From JAWXBM01 sp034440115 (GTDB lineage Bacteria; Pseudomonadota; Gammaproteobacteria; Xanthomonadales; SZUA-36), in contig JAWXBM010000054.1 in the NCBI GenBank assembly GCA_034440115.1, forward strand, positions 1-36,804: DNA of 36,804 nt, in the 5' to 3' direction. A program made the translations under genes and the position numbers. This document shows, one piece after another, positions 1 to 8,530 of this stretch. The notes below the pieces were generated by a model. The model saw nothing but the letters and a program-made list of their open reading frames with translations. It was not told the origin of the DNA and searched no databases. Every line of letters starts with the position of its first letter. Within the stretch, counting starts at the first letter, position 1.

Positions 1-192
1 GGCATCCATTTCCAACCGTCATGCCGGACTTGATCCGGCATCCATTTCCAACCGTCATGCCGGGCTTGATCCGGCATCCATTTCCAACCGTCATGCCGGG
101 CTTGATCCGGCATCCATTTCCAGCCGTCATGCCGGACTTGATCCGGCATCCATTTCCAGCCGTCATGCCGGACTTGATCCGGCATCCATTTG
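1..192. repeat. Tandem 36-bp hairpin repeat array (five full units plus a partial one)
   Basis: Five contiguous 36-bp units start at 1, 37, 73, 109 and 145, followed by the beginning of a sixth at 181. Units differ at only two positions (ggact/gggct and ccaac/ccagc). Each contains a self-complementary core, ATGCCGGA, a 5-base loop, then TCCGGCAT. The array may continue left of the window. It resembles the short palindromic intergenic repeats scattered in many proteobacterial genomes. There are no spacers, so it is not a CRISPR array. Confidence 0.9.
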
Positions 193-199
193 GGATAGC

Positions 200-283
200 T
201 TGTATGGTTCCCGGATCACGCGCTTCGCGCTGTCCGGGATGACGAACGAAACCGTCATGCCGGGCTTGATCCGGCATCCACTG
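200..283. repeat. Further dispersed copies of the hairpin repeat family
   Basis: A related hairpin (CCCGGA ... GCGC ... TCCGGG) lies around 208-239. Another copy of the ATGCCGGG / TCCGGCAT core lies around 256-280. They sit between the tandem array and the stop of the SDR gene, so the intergenic space is filled with this repeat family. Confidence 0.6.
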
Positions 284-307
284 TCCTCGTAGGACGGGGT
301 GACGAAA

Positions 308-1063
308 TTACAGCCGCAAACCACCATCAATAGCAAAATCACGACCACTGATGTAATCATTCTCAATAATAAATTGTACCGTTGCAGCAATTTCGTCAGG
401 TTCGCCCAAGCGTTTAGCCGGTATTCCCTGAGTCATCTTTTCCAGTGCCTCCGGCTTCATGGAACGCACCATTTCGGTGCCGATAAAGCCTGGAGAAATA
501 GACGCTGCCCGTATACCAAAGCGAGCCAGCTCTTTAGCCCAGGCCACGCTCATCGCCTCTACCCCCGCCTTGGTGGCGGAATAGTTGGTTTGCCCCATGT
601 TACCGGCACGGGAAATACTGGAAATATTGACCAGTACCCCGCCATTGCCGGCCCGAATCATCTGTTCCGCAGCAGCCCGGCCGCACAGAAACACACCGGT
701 CAGATTAACGTCTATAACCTGTTGCCAGTTGGCCAGACTCATGCGTGATACCAACTCGCCATCCTTGAATTTCAGAAACAAAGCATCTCGGGTAATCCCG
801 GCGTTGTTCACCAGCACATCAAATCGCCCGAAGTGCTGACGAACCTGTGCCATGGCCGCATCGACCTGAGCCTCGTCGGTAACGCCACAAACGATGGGCA
901 AAGCTTTGTCCCGCCCCAACTCATCGGCCAGTGTGTTCAGACTTTCCGCTTGCAGGTCCAGCAAAGCCAGCCTGGCGCCTTGCGCTGCCAGGCGTTTGGC
1001 CATGGCCTGCCCCAGGCCACCGGCCGCACCGGTAATGACCACTACGCTGTTGTCAAGATTCAT
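308..1063 (-). CDS. SDR-family 3-oxoacyl-ACP reductase-like oxidoreductase (FabG/PhaB type)
   Basis: The 251-residue protein is a classical short-chain dehydrogenase/reductase. It has the NAD(P)-binding TGAAGGLG motif at residues 11-18, NNAG at 86-89, catalytic Ser near 148, and YSATK with Tyr161 and Lys165. The C-terminal AIDGG is typical of FabG-like enzymes. By family it would reduce a 3-oxoacyl thioester, or a similar ketone, with NAD(P)H in the cytosol. The substrate cannot be read from sequence, and an acetoacetyl-CoA reductase is equally possible. The start at 1063 is chosen over an upstream one because GGAG lies 6-9 bases before this ATG and the Rossmann strand follows at once. It is the outermost gene on the left and no partner fatty-acid genes are visible. 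Confidence 0.85.
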   Translation of the reverse strand: MNLDNSVVVITGAAGGLGQAMAKRLAAQGARLALLDLQAESLNTLADELGRDKALPIVCGVTDEAQVDAAMAQVRQHFGRFDVLVNNAGITRDALFLKFKDGELVSRMSLANWQQVIDVNLTGVFLCGRAAAEQMIRAGNGGVLVNISSISRAGNMGQTNYSATKAGVEAMSVAWAKELARFGIRAASISPGFIGTEMVRSMKPEALEKMTQGIPAKRLGEPDEIAATVQFIIENDYISGRDFAIDGGLRL

Positions 1064-1200
1064 GTGTGCTCCATATTGTTGTGTGAAAGGCTGAAAGATG
1101 GTCTGAAATTCGGAAGCGAAGCAGTCTACCCGGATGCAGGAGCGATGCAAGGAGAACCGGGTAATGTATCCTGATGAGTCGACCAGGGATGGTTAAATTT

Positions 1201-1968
1201 CTATTTAAGCCAAATCCAGACTCCCATCAGTATCATCATCAGGTTTTCAGTCAGCGATACGAAGCCAAGAGGTACGTTGCTGTTACCGCCAACACAAGCG
1301 CACTTGAGCTCTCGTTTGTCGATATAAACGGCTTTGAACACCGATACGGCACCCACCGTGCCGATGAACAGGGCCAGGGGCACGGACAGCCAACTGAGCA
1401 CTCCGCCAATCATCAGTATGCCGGCCAGGGTTTCAGCAAAAGGGTAGAAATAGCCGTATCGAACCACGCGTCTCGCTAATAGATCATAGTTCAGAAACAT
1501 GGTGCTGAAACTTTCGACGTCCTGGAGTTTTTGAATTCCCAGCAGACACATGGATATCGCGATAAACCATTCAGCCGTGCGAATGTTCAGCACGGTGCCG
1601 AACGTGTACCAGGCGAAAGCCAGCGCCATCAGTAACGCGACGGAAAAAAGCGCAATCACCGGTTGATAGCTTGTTTCCCCCTCTTGCTTTACATTCTGGC
1701 CGAAATACTCGCGCAATTGGTCGTAACCACCTACACGTTTGCCACCAATCCAGGTTTGCGGCGTGGTATCAACACCATGCTCAGCCTGGAAAGCGTCGGT
1801 TTGTTCGCGAGTTTCAAGGTGATGGTCCTCAACCTCGAATCCCTCTCGCTCAAGTAATGCCTTGGATTTGATTCCATAGGGACAAACATGGTCTGCCATC
1901 ACCATTCGATAGAGACGTGCTGACTTCAGGCCACTCGCACCAGCTGATGAATCGTTATATTCCGTCAT
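1201..1968 (-). CDS. Glutaredoxin-MauE/DoxX-like membrane fusion protein
   Basis: This 255-residue protein has two parts. Residues about 18-90 are a glutaredoxin fold with a CPYG active site at Cys29 and the TTPQTWIGG stretch that contains the usual cis-proline. Residues about 100-255 hold four or so hydrophobic segments of the MauE/DoxX-like type, including a Cys pair in CACVGG before the last helix. MauE-like proteins are linked to disulfide or electron transfer in methylamine dehydrogenase maturation. The fused glutaredoxin suggests membrane-coupled thiol-disulfide exchange (inference). It starts two bases after the upstream DUF305 gene stops, so the two are probably one operon. The exact substrate is unknown. 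Confidence 0.8.
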   Translation of the reverse strand: MTEYNDSSAGASGLKSARLYRMVMADHVCPYGIKSKALLEREGFEVEDHHLETREQTDAFQAEHGVDTTPQTWIGGKRVGGYDQLREYFGQNVKQEGETSYQPVIALFSVALLMALAFAWYTFGTVLNIRTAEWFIAISMCLLGIQKLQDVESFSTMFLNYDLLARRVVRYGYFYPFAETLAGILMIGGVLSWLSVPLALFIGTVGAVSVFKAVYIDKRELKCACVGGNSNVPLGFVSLTENLMMILMGVWIWLK

Positions 1969-1970
1969 GA

Positions 1971-2450
1971 CTATTTACCGTCTATTTCAGGAGTGGCACT
2001 GGGGCCGCCTTCCAGGTCAGCTATAAGCGCTTTCATTTCGGCAATTTCCAAACGCTGTGCCTTGATGATTTCATCCGCCAGTTGCCGCACCCGAGGGTCA
2101 GAGATCTGTGCTCGCTCACTGGTCAGAATCGCGATTGAATGATGTGGAATCATGGCCTTCATCCATGACACATCCTGCACAGTGTCTTGGCTCCTCAGTA
2201 AATATACCGACAGCACAAACAGTGCGACGCTGGCAATAAAAATACTGACGTTTGCTGTTTTATTCTTGTAGTTTTTCAACATGAAGGCAAGCATGACTAC
2301 AGCCATCATCGCACCCATGTACAGCGCCATATAAAAGCGTGTTTCGCTCCAGAACACATGGCTGAATTCGTAAGTGTTGAAATACATCAGCACTAACATC
2401 AGTGCCGTAGATGTCATTACCATCAACAGGAATCTTAAGTAGTGATGCAT
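1971..2450 (-). CDS. DUF305-domain membrane protein
   Basis: The 159-residue protein has three hydrophobic segments in its first 90 residues. They are followed by a DUF305-like segment with MIPHHSIAI and a helix ending in EIIKAQRLEIAEMK. DUF305 belongs to the ferritin-like group and is often found with copper or other metal resistance genes. The HH pair and following acidic residues are the likely metal ligands by family analogy. GGAGA precedes the ATG at 2450. It is the first gene of a two-gene minus-strand operon with the glutaredoxin-MauE fusion, which hints at a shared role in metal or redox stress (inference). Confidence 0.8.
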   Translation of the reverse strand: MHHYLRFLLMVMTSTALMLVLMYFNTYEFSHVFWSETRFYMALYMGAMMAVVMLAFMLKNYKNKTANVSIFIASVALFVLSVYLLRSQDTVQDVSWMKAMIPHHSIAILTSERAQISDPRVRQLADEIIKAQRLEIAEMKALIADLEGGPSATPEIDGK

Positions 2451-2652
2451 TTCAATGTCTCCATGTTAGTAACTTCGCTATTGAAACCGGATGTCGCAGG
2501 TACTCTAAAATCTCTTGAGTCTGAATGAACCGCAGCCCGATCTTCAGGTCCAATACTCCGACTATAAATCATCTTCAGACTGATTTTTTCCGACTGACTG
2601 ATGTAGAATGTATTTAATAGTTCAGAAGACAGACCTGAGTTGTATCATTTTT

Positions 2653-3014
2653 GGGGGCGACCTGGATTCGACGTGGGTCGCGAAACCGGAGGTGCATGCC
2701 GAGCTGCAAGTAACTCGTAAAACTGTTTGCAAAAAACTTAGTTGCCAACGACGACAACTACGCACTAGCAGCTTAAACACCTGCTTAGAGCCTTCCGCCC
2801 GGCCTCGTGCTCATACGACCGGATCACGGGAGTCACCCTATATGAGATCGCGACGAAGCACGCCTGGTGTGGACTCGTTAAAACTTATCCAGGATCGTTC
2901 TTGGCCTTCCCTGCCCGTCGGGTAGCCATTAACTAAAACAAAGACTGGGATAAGCATGTAGAGCCAATGGCGGAGTACTTACGGACGCGGGTTCGATTCC
3001 CGCCGCCTCCACCA
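2653..3014 (+). ncRNA. ssrA: tmRNA (transfer-messenger RNA)
   Basis: The 5' end has the standard GGGGGCGACCTGGATTCGACG-type start. The resume frame at 2744-2776 reads ANDDNYALAA followed by TAA. The 3' end has the tRNA-like T arm (GGTTCGATTCC) and an encoded CCA at 3012-3014. With SmpB it rescues stalled ribosomes and tags the nascent chain for proteolysis. A TATCAT hexamer at 2643-2648 could serve as a -10 box, but this is weak. The terminal 17 bases are repeated at 35163-35179, which makes the gene an integration site. Confidence 0.97.
2998..3014 (+). repeat. attL-like 17-bp direct repeat inside the ssrA 3' end
   Basis: The sequence tcccgccgcctccacca forms the acceptor end of tmRNA here and occurs again, identical, at 35163-35179. 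The tmRNA 3' end is a well-known target for tyrosine-recombinase islands. Such insertion rebuilds the gene at one end and leaves a copy of its tail at the other. Confidence 0.8.
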
Positions 3015-3020
3015 AACAAC

Positions 3021-3049
3021 AAAAAAGCCACCCTTGCGGTGGCTTTTTT
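3021..3049 (+). terminator. Rho-independent terminator after ssrA
   Basis: The stem GCCACC (3027-3032) pairs with GGTGGC (3038-3043). An A6 run precedes it and a T6 run follows, so it could act in both directions. It lies seven bases after the tmRNA CCA, inside the putative island. Confidence 0.9.
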
Positions 3050-3072
3050 GTGTCTCAAGGATTAACCGGGAT

Positions 3073-3192
3073 GAGAACCCGCGTAGCGGGTGAGATTCCA
3101 ATGTGCAGGGATGCACCGGTGCCGTGGAGGGCAGGATGCCCGAGAACGGCAATTGCACATCGATGTGCCGGCTCGCCCGGCAAGAGTTCTCG
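3073..3192. repeat. Chain of five short hairpins (REP/BIME-like or structured RNA)
   Basis: The interval between the ssrA terminator and the P-type ATPase gene has no convincing ORF. It packs perfect stems at 3077-3091 (ACCCGC/GCGGGT), 3103-3116 (GTGCA/TGCAC), 3129-3141 (GGGCA/TGCCC), 3155-3168 (a 14-bp palindrome) and 3167-3181 (GCCGG/CCGGC). CGAGAAC at 3141-3147 can also pair with GTTCTCG at 3186-3192 around the inner ones. I see nothing recognisable in 3193-3335. Confidence 0.6.
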
Positions 3193-3335
3193 CTTGAATA
3201 CCAGGATTTTATTATCTGTAAAGAATTGCAAATAAACTCCGGCCACTAAACCAGTTAATCCATTTTCAAAACAATCGCTAGCAGGCCAGAGCTTTTGCCT
3301 GGTGCTGCGCCCTCACTAATCCGTTTGCCTCTTAA

Positions 3336-5975
3336 TTAAGAGGCAGAGGAAGCTGCGGAAATTCTGCTATGGCTAACACTAGGCTCGGGGAAAACCCTAT
3401 GCCACAGAGGTTTAAGCCCTTCCAGCGTGACCAGAACGACGACCCCGGTGGCCAACGGGATAAGAAGGGCTGAAACATCGAGCGCCGCAAAGCCGAACAT
3501 AGAGCGGACGTATGGCCAGAAAAGCGTCATGGCGAGCAATGTGGCGACGATCGGGAACACGATGCCCAGTGCACGGTTTGGGCGCCGAATCGCGGTGATG
3601 ATGGATGCTCCTGCAGAACGATTCACCAGGATCAGCGCGATGATTGACACCACCAACGACGCAAATGTCACGGCCCGTACCTGGTCATCAGCCAAGCCGT
3701 AGTGCAGTAACACAACAAAGATCGCGGCGAGTAAGGCAAACACCAGGGCACCCTGAAGCAGGCTCCAGGCGATGGTCAGCGCGGAGAATAGCGGTTCGTT
3801 TGCGGCGCGCGGAGGTCGACGCATCTGCCCCTCCTCCGCGGTCTCAGCCTCGAAGACCAGGGAGCAGACGGGGTCGATTACCATCTCCAGAAAAGCAATG
3901 TGCATCGGCCCGAACAGAATCGGCAGACCAAAAATCAGCGGCATCAACGCCAGGCCGGCGATCGGAATATGCACCGCCAGGATAAAGCTCATGGCCTTGC
4001 GCAGATTGGTATAAATTCGTCGCCCCAGTCGAATGGTGTCGACGATAGAACCGAAATCATCATCCAGCAGGACAATCGACGACGCCTCGCGCGCCACGTC
4101 GGTACCACGGCCGCCCATCGCTACACCGATATGCGCGGCCTTGAGGGACGGTGCGTCGTTTACCCCGTCTCCGGTCATCGCGACGATTTCACCGTTCGCT
4201 TTGAGCGCGTTAACAATACGCAGCTTCTGCTCGGGCATGATGCGGGCAAAAATGTTAACGGTGCGCAGGCGCGAGGCAAGCTCGTCATCGTTGAGACTTT
4301 CGAGTTCATCACCGCTCATCATGTCTTCGCCGCTCAGACCCGCCGCAACCGCAACCGCAAACGCTGTGGCCGGGTAATCGCCGGTAATCATGATCACCCG
4401 AATGCCCGCGTTGCGGCATTCCGCAATAGCCGACGGTACGCTTTCACGCACCGGATCGGCGAGGCCCACCAGCCCCACAAAGCGGAAATCGAAATCCTGC
4501 TGGGTATTCGGCAGGTCGGTGCCAGCGAAGGAGGCCTGTGCTACACCCAGCACACGCAAGCCCGTTTGAGCCATTTCGTCGACCGCCTGCGTGACGGCAG
4601 CGCGGGCCGCGTCATCGAGCTTGCATAGTTTTGCGATGGCCTCGGGCGCGCCTTTTGCCGCCACCAACTGATCGTTCCCGGTTCCTTTCCACACCTGCGA
4701 CATGGCCAGCAAATCAGGCCGCAGTGCGTAAGTTTTGAGCAGAGTCTGCCCTACTCCGGGAGGCCCGCTCAATGCGCTTTCCGCGAGCGTGCGGAAGGCC
4801 TTTTCCATCGGGTCGAAAGGCTCAGGCGCGCTGGCCAGCACTCCCAGTGAGGCCATTTCCTGAAATGTCTCCGGTAGCTGCGTGTCCGTGGCGTTGATCT
4901 TTAATGGACTTTCGTCAGACAGACGCAATTCGGCAACCGTCATGCGGTTCTCGGTCAAAGTCCCGGTCTTGTCAGTGCAGAGCACCGTCGCCGCGCCCAG
5001 TGTTTCGATCGCCGAGGCACGACGGGTGAGTACCCGCAATTGCGAGATCCGCCAGGCCCCCATTGCCATGAAAACGGCCAGCACTACTGGGAACTCTTCG
5101 GGCAGCATCGACATGCCTACGGCAATGCCGGCCAGCAGCGCCTCCAGCCAACCACCGCGGAAGAGCCCGTAGAGCAGCACAACAACAGTGCTGACCAGGG
5201 CACCCGCCAAAGCGAAAAAAAGCACCACTTTCCGCGTCTGGCGCTGCAGTTGCGGAGCCTCGACCTCAAGCAGGCTCAAGGATTTGCCGATTTTGCCGAT
5301 TTCGCTGTTGGCACCGGTGGCAACGACCTCAGCGATACCCGCCCCCCGTACGATCAGTGCGCCGGAAAATACAAAGGACAGATCGTCACCACCCGGCCTG
5401 GGTGGAGGATCTTCACCATCAGAACCCGCCTTCTTGCGCACCGGCACGGATTCACCTGTAAGCAGGGACTCGTCGGCTTGCAGATCTTGCACCGTGAGCA
5501 CGCGCGCGTCGGCGGGCACCCGATCACCTTCGGCCAGCACGACCAGGTCGCCCCGCACTACTTCACGTCCGGCGATGCGCAAGCGCGCGCCATCACGGAT
5601 CACAAGAGCGCGCGGACTCGTCAGGTCGCGCAGCGCTTCCAGAACCCGCTCCGTGCGCGCCTCCTGCACCACGGTAATCACCACAGAGAAGCAGGCAAAG
5701 GCGAGCAAAACCAGCGCTTCCTGAGCGCTGCCAAGTGCCAGATAGACCAGGCCGCCGCCAATCAGCAGCGCCAGCATGGGCTCACGAATGACGTCCAGAA
5801 TAATGCGCAACGGTGTGCGCCGTTGTGTCTGCGGAAGCTCGTTGTAGCCTTCGCTTTGCAGGCGCAGGGCAGCATCAGCAGCACTCAGGCCAGGTAACTC
5901 TGAATCTCCTGACCGCGCAGAGTGCGTGGTCTTTCCCGTTTGGGAGCTAGCGACCTCGGCTTGATCTACTTCCAA
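3336..5975 (-). CDS. Cation-translocating P-type ATPase (P2-type, Ca2+-ATPase-like)
   Basis: The 879-residue protein has the full P-type layout: an N-terminal cation-ATPase domain, the actuator motif TGES at residues 173-176, PEEFP in TM4 at 292-296, and the phosphorylated Asp335 in DKTGTLT. TGDGVND follows at 601-607, then four or more C-terminal helices containing LEMVIDP. It lacks the CPC motif and N-terminal metal-binding domains of heavy-metal P1B pumps. The P2-like layout suggests export of Ca2+ or another light cation, but the ion is not certain. It is alone on its strand just inside the island's left end. A deleted relative of its start lies at 36022-36130, and the upstream similarity between the two copies continues over about 150 bases. 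Confidence 0.9.
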   Translation of the reverse strand: MEVDQAEVASSQTGKTTHSARSGDSELPGLSAADAALRLQSEGYNELPQTQRRTPLRIILDVIREPMLALLIGGGLVYLALGSAQEALVLLAFACFSVVITVVQEARTERVLEALRDLTSPRALVIRDGARLRIAGREVVRGDLVVLAEGDRVPADARVLTVQDLQADESLLTGESVPVRKKAGSDGEDPPPRPGGDDLSFVFSGALIVRGAGIAEVVATGANSEIGKIGKSLSLLEVEAPQLQRQTRKVVLFFALAGALVSTVVVLLYGLFRGGWLEALLAGIAVGMSMLPEEFPVVLAVFMAMGAWRISQLRVLTRRASAIETLGAATVLCTDKTGTLTENRMTVAELRLSDESPLKINATDTQLPETFQEMASLGVLASAPEPFDPMEKAFRTLAESALSGPPGVGQTLLKTYALRPDLLAMSQVWKGTGNDQLVAAKGAPEAIAKLCKLDDAARAAVTQAVDEMAQTGLRVLGVAQASFAGTDLPNTQQDFDFRFVGLVGLADPVRESVPSAIAECRNAGIRVIMITGDYPATAFAVAVAAGLSGEDMMSGDELESLNDDELASRLRTVNIFARIMPEQKLRIVNALKANGEIVAMTGDGVNDAPSLKAAHIGVAMGGRGTDVAREASSIVLLDDDFGSIVDTIRLGRRIYTNLRKAMSFILAVHIPIAGLALMPLIFGLPILFGPMHIAFLEMVIDPVCSLVFEAETAEEGQMRRPPRAANEPLFSALTIAWSLLQGALVFALLAAIFVVLLHYGLADDQVRAVTFASLVVSIIALILVNRSAGASIITAIRRPNRALGIVFPIVATLLAMTLFWPYVRSMFGFAALDVSALLIPLATGVVVLVTLEGLKPLWHRVFPEPSVSHSRISAASSAS

Positions 5976-6170
5976 CGGGATCGCTCCGTGATGACCAGAT
6001 TCATATTGGGGACCTGCCCGCGCCGTTAGGACCCTAAGTATATTGGACCAGCACTGGGTTCAAACGCACCAGTCGCCATTGCGCCCCGCAATGGCGGACG
6101 CTGGACTCATTGTCCGACTCAGGAACCGAAAAGTGGAAAGTATATGTCGTTGCCCGTCAAGACTTGCCCA
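5976..6170. other. Intergenic segment upstream of the P-type ATPase, with a trace of a cytochrome b 3' end
   Basis: There is no gene here. The stretch around 5976-6100 matches 36131-36250 base for base over long runs (for example caaacgcaccagtcgccattgcg against caaacacactagtcgtcactgcg). On the right-hand copy this segment includes the last codons and stop of the cytochrome b561-like gene. The left copy therefore probably keeps only the tail of a lost cytochrome gene. Confidence 0.5.
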
Positions 6171-6686
6171 TCAAGACCTGCCTGGGTCCTGGGGCATGCG
6201 GTCCATCATCATCTGCATCATCGACTGCATCATCTGCATACGCTTCTCCATCATCTGGTGGTGCATGTCCATGCCGCCGTCCATCGGGCCCTTGCCCTGC
6301 ATGCCGGCCATTCCGCCTGTGTCTGCGCCGTTGGCGGCCTTGTCTTTCATGCCACCCATGCCGCCTTTGCCCATCATGCCACCTTTGCCCATTGTATCCA
6401 TCATCGCCATGCTGTCCTGCATGACCTTCATGTGCTCCGCCATCAGGGCGCTGCGCTGTTCCGGCGTCTTGGCTTGCATCATCTTGTCATGCATCGCCTG
6501 CATTACCTTCGTCTGCTCGTCCATACGAGCCATCTGCGCTTCGGGACCACCCATCTTCATAGGCATGTCCGCTGTGGGGGCAGAAGCAGGATGGTCGGTG
6601 TCATGCTCAGTAGGTGTCTGGCCGTATCCATTGACGCAGAAAGTGGCCATGGCGGCTGCAATTGCAAGTGTACGAATTGAAATCAT
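6171..6686 (-). CDS. Exported methionine-rich protein, possible copper/metal binder
   Basis: The start at 6686 has AGGAGC eight bases upstream and opens a clear signal peptide (MISIRTLAIAAAMATFCVNGYG, cleavage probably before Gln). This gives a 171-residue precursor. About 38 residues are methionine, clustered in MGG, MQ and MM repeats, with a few His near both ends of the mature protein (EHDTDH, DMHHQMM). The middle has an alpha-helical segment (EQTKVMQAMHDKMMQ). Met-rich periplasmic proteins commonly bind Cu(I) or Ag(I), so that role is inferred by composition only. No enzyme domain is visible. It is divergent from the N-ATPase operon, and a regulatory region is probably shared in between. 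Confidence 0.7.
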   Translation of the reverse strand: MISIRTLAIAAAMATFCVNGYGQTPTEHDTDHPASAPTADMPMKMGGPEAQMARMDEQTKVMQAMHDKMMQAKTPEQRSALMAEHMKVMQDSMAMMDTMGKGGMMGKGGMGGMKDKAANGADTGGMAGMQGKGPMDGGMDMHHQMMEKRMQMMQSMMQMMMDRMPQDPGRS

Positions 6687-7051
6687 GGGAAAGCTCCTGT
6701 GGCTTACATGAAGATCAGAATCGCGTTCCTGCAAGCAAGAACTGCGATTCAGGCCGGGCATCAGTTCGATAATCCAAGCCGCCCTCCTTTATAAACCCTG
6801 AGGACAAAGTAGTCGGTGCGGCAGCGAACTCAGCCTCACTAAAACGTCGCGCCTGACATGGTTAAGGCCGATTCAGCATTCACCTGTGTGCGCCAGCGCA
6901 CTGACTACTTTGCACCGCAAGCGTTACTGTTTAAACGGTCTCATGAGAGCGGCCACAGGGCGGTCAGTAGTAGCTTGAGCCTGGGTCGCGAGAAGACGCA
7001 TAAAGTTTACCGCGACCAGGACGATGCCTGAATGTAAGAAAGAGAATCGTC
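6687..7051. promoter_or_regulatory. Divergent intergenic region with a 22-bp inverted repeat
   Basis: This 365-bp space must hold the start signals for the leftward Met-rich gene and the rightward N-ATPase operon. Arms at 6805-6826 and 6891-6912 are inverted copies matching at 18 of 22 positions, separated by 64 bases. A GTTTAAAC palindrome lies near 6929-6936. I could not identify clear -35/-10 boxes. The ATG at 7052 is preceded by a weak AAGAAAGAGA purine stretch. Confidence 0.4.
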
Positions 7052-8530
7052 ATGTTTGAAGCAATGGAGCATCTTCACCCCGGAACCGAGGCCCTGAAGG
7101 TTGTTGGTCCTGCGCATCTGGGTACGGTTACGTCTGTGCGTGGCAGCGTGGTCGATGTAAGGTTTGATAACCATCTGCCATCGATTTATTCAATGCTGCA
7201 CGCGGGCGATAAAAACCGCATCATCATCGAAGTGCTGGCGCAGAGCGACGCACAACACGTGCGTGGGATTGCATTGACACCGACGCAAGGCTTGGCACGC
7301 GGCTCGGCGGTAGAAAACACCGGTGAGCCGCTGCAGGCGCCCGTGGGCAAAGGTACTCTGTCCCGAATGTTCGACGTTTTCGGCAACACCATAGACCACG
7401 GACCACCACTAACGGATGTCACATGGCGATCTGTGCACCGGGCACCGCCGCCGTTGGCAAAGCGTTCCACCCGATCCGAAATCTTCGCCACCGGCATCAA
7501 GGTGATTGATGTCCTGATGCCGCTGGAGAGTGGCGGCAAAGCAGGTCTTTTTGGTGGGGCCGGCGTAGGCAAAACCGTGCTGCTAACGGAGATGATCCAC
7601 AACATGGTCGCCAATCAAAAAGGCGTGAGTATCTTCTGCGGAATTGGCGAGCGTTGCCGCGAAGGTGAGGAGCTTTACCGTGAGATGAAAGCAGCCGGCG
7701 TACTGCCCAACATGGTGATGGTGTTTGGCCAAATGAACGAACCCCCGGGTAGCCGGTTCCGCGTGGGGCATGCGGCGCTGACCATGGCGGAATATTTCCG
7801 CGACGAGGCTCATCAGGATGTGCTGCTGTTGATAGACAATATCTTTCGCTTCATACAGGCCGGCTCTGAAGTTTCTGGCTTGATGGGACGAATGCCTTCA
7901 CGTTTGGGCTACCAGCCCACCATGGGCACCGAGCTAGCGGCCCTGGAGGAGCGTATCGCCAACACCGATACCGGGGCCATCACTTCGATCCAGGCGGTCT
8001 ATGTGCCGGCCGATGACTTCACCGACCCGGCTGCTGTGCATACCTTCTCGCACCTGTCAGCTTCCATCGTACTTTCGCGCAGCCGCGCCAGCGAAGGGCT
8101 CTACCCGGCAATCGATCCGCTGCAATCGAGTTCCAAAATGGCCACGCCAGGCATCGTCGGTCCACGGCATTACAGCTTGGCGCAGGAAATCCGCAAGACA
8201 CTCGCGCAATACGCGGAACTCAAAGACATCATTGCCATGCTCGGTCTCGAGCAACTTTCGCCGGACGACCGGAAGGTAGTCGCCCGCGCCCGCCGACTCG
8301 AACGCTTTCTCACCCAGCCTTTCTTCTCCACCGAACAGTTCACCAACCTCAAGGGCAAACTCGTCAGCCTCGAGGACGCCCTGGATGGCTGTGAGCGAAT
8401 CCTGCGCGATGAATTCAATGATTACCCTGAGAGAGCGCTCTACATGATTGGGAAGATTGACGAGGCGAAAATGCAGAAGCCCACCAAGCGCGGCGCGGAC
8501 CACCCGACGGAGGACAGACATGCAAGCTAA
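7052..8530 (+). CDS. atpD: N-ATPase F1 subunit beta
   Basis: The 492-residue catalytic subunit has Walker A GGAGVGKT at 168-175, the GER motif with catalytic Glu200, and Walker B LLLID with Asp262. In place of the canonical DELSEED lever sequence it has EQLSPDD. It forms the nucleotide-hydrolysing sites of the F1 head with alpha. It is the first gene of a nine-gene set in the order D-C-Q-R-B-E-F-A-G. That order is diagnostic of the laterally transferred N-type F-ATPases, which accompany rather than replace the housekeeping enzyme. The protein differs enough from a housekeeping beta (loss of DELSEED, extended N-terminus) to support this. A start at 7064 is also possible. Confidence 0.95.
   Translation: MFEAMEHLHPGTEALKVVGPAHLGTVTSVRGSVVDVRFDNHLPSIYSMLHAGDKNRIIIEVLAQSDAQHVRGIALTPTQGLARGSAVENTGEPLQAPVGKGTLSRMFDVFGNTIDHGPPLTDVTWRSVHRAPPPLAKRSTRSEIFATGIKVIDVLMPLESGGKAGLFGGAGVGKTVLLTEMIHNMVANQKGVSIFCGIGERCREGEELYREMKAAGVLPNMVMVFGQMNEPPGSRFRVGHAALTMAEYFRDEAHQDVLLLIDNIFRFIQAGSEVSGLMGRMPSRLGYQPTMGTELAALEERIANTDTGAITSIQAVYVPADDFTDPAAVHTFSHLSASIVLSRSRASEGLYPAIDPLQSSSKMATPGIVGPRHYSLAQEIRKTLAQYAELKDIIAMLGLEQLSPDDRKVVARARRLERFLTQPFFSTEQFTNLKGKLVSLEDALDGCERILRDEFNDYPERALYMIGKIDEAKMQKPTKRGADHPTEDRHAS

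Noticed and set aside
1..192. CRISPR array with 36-bp repeats
   Set aside because: Units are directly contiguous with no spacers, and the unit is a palindromic intergenic repeat.
21..242. ORF coding for a 12-residue repeat protein
   Set aside because: It is only the tandem 36-bp repeat read in frame. There is no ribosome-binding site or family.
2608..2925. 105-codon ORF over the tmRNA
   Set aside because: It lies inside a clear ssrA gene and has no protein features.
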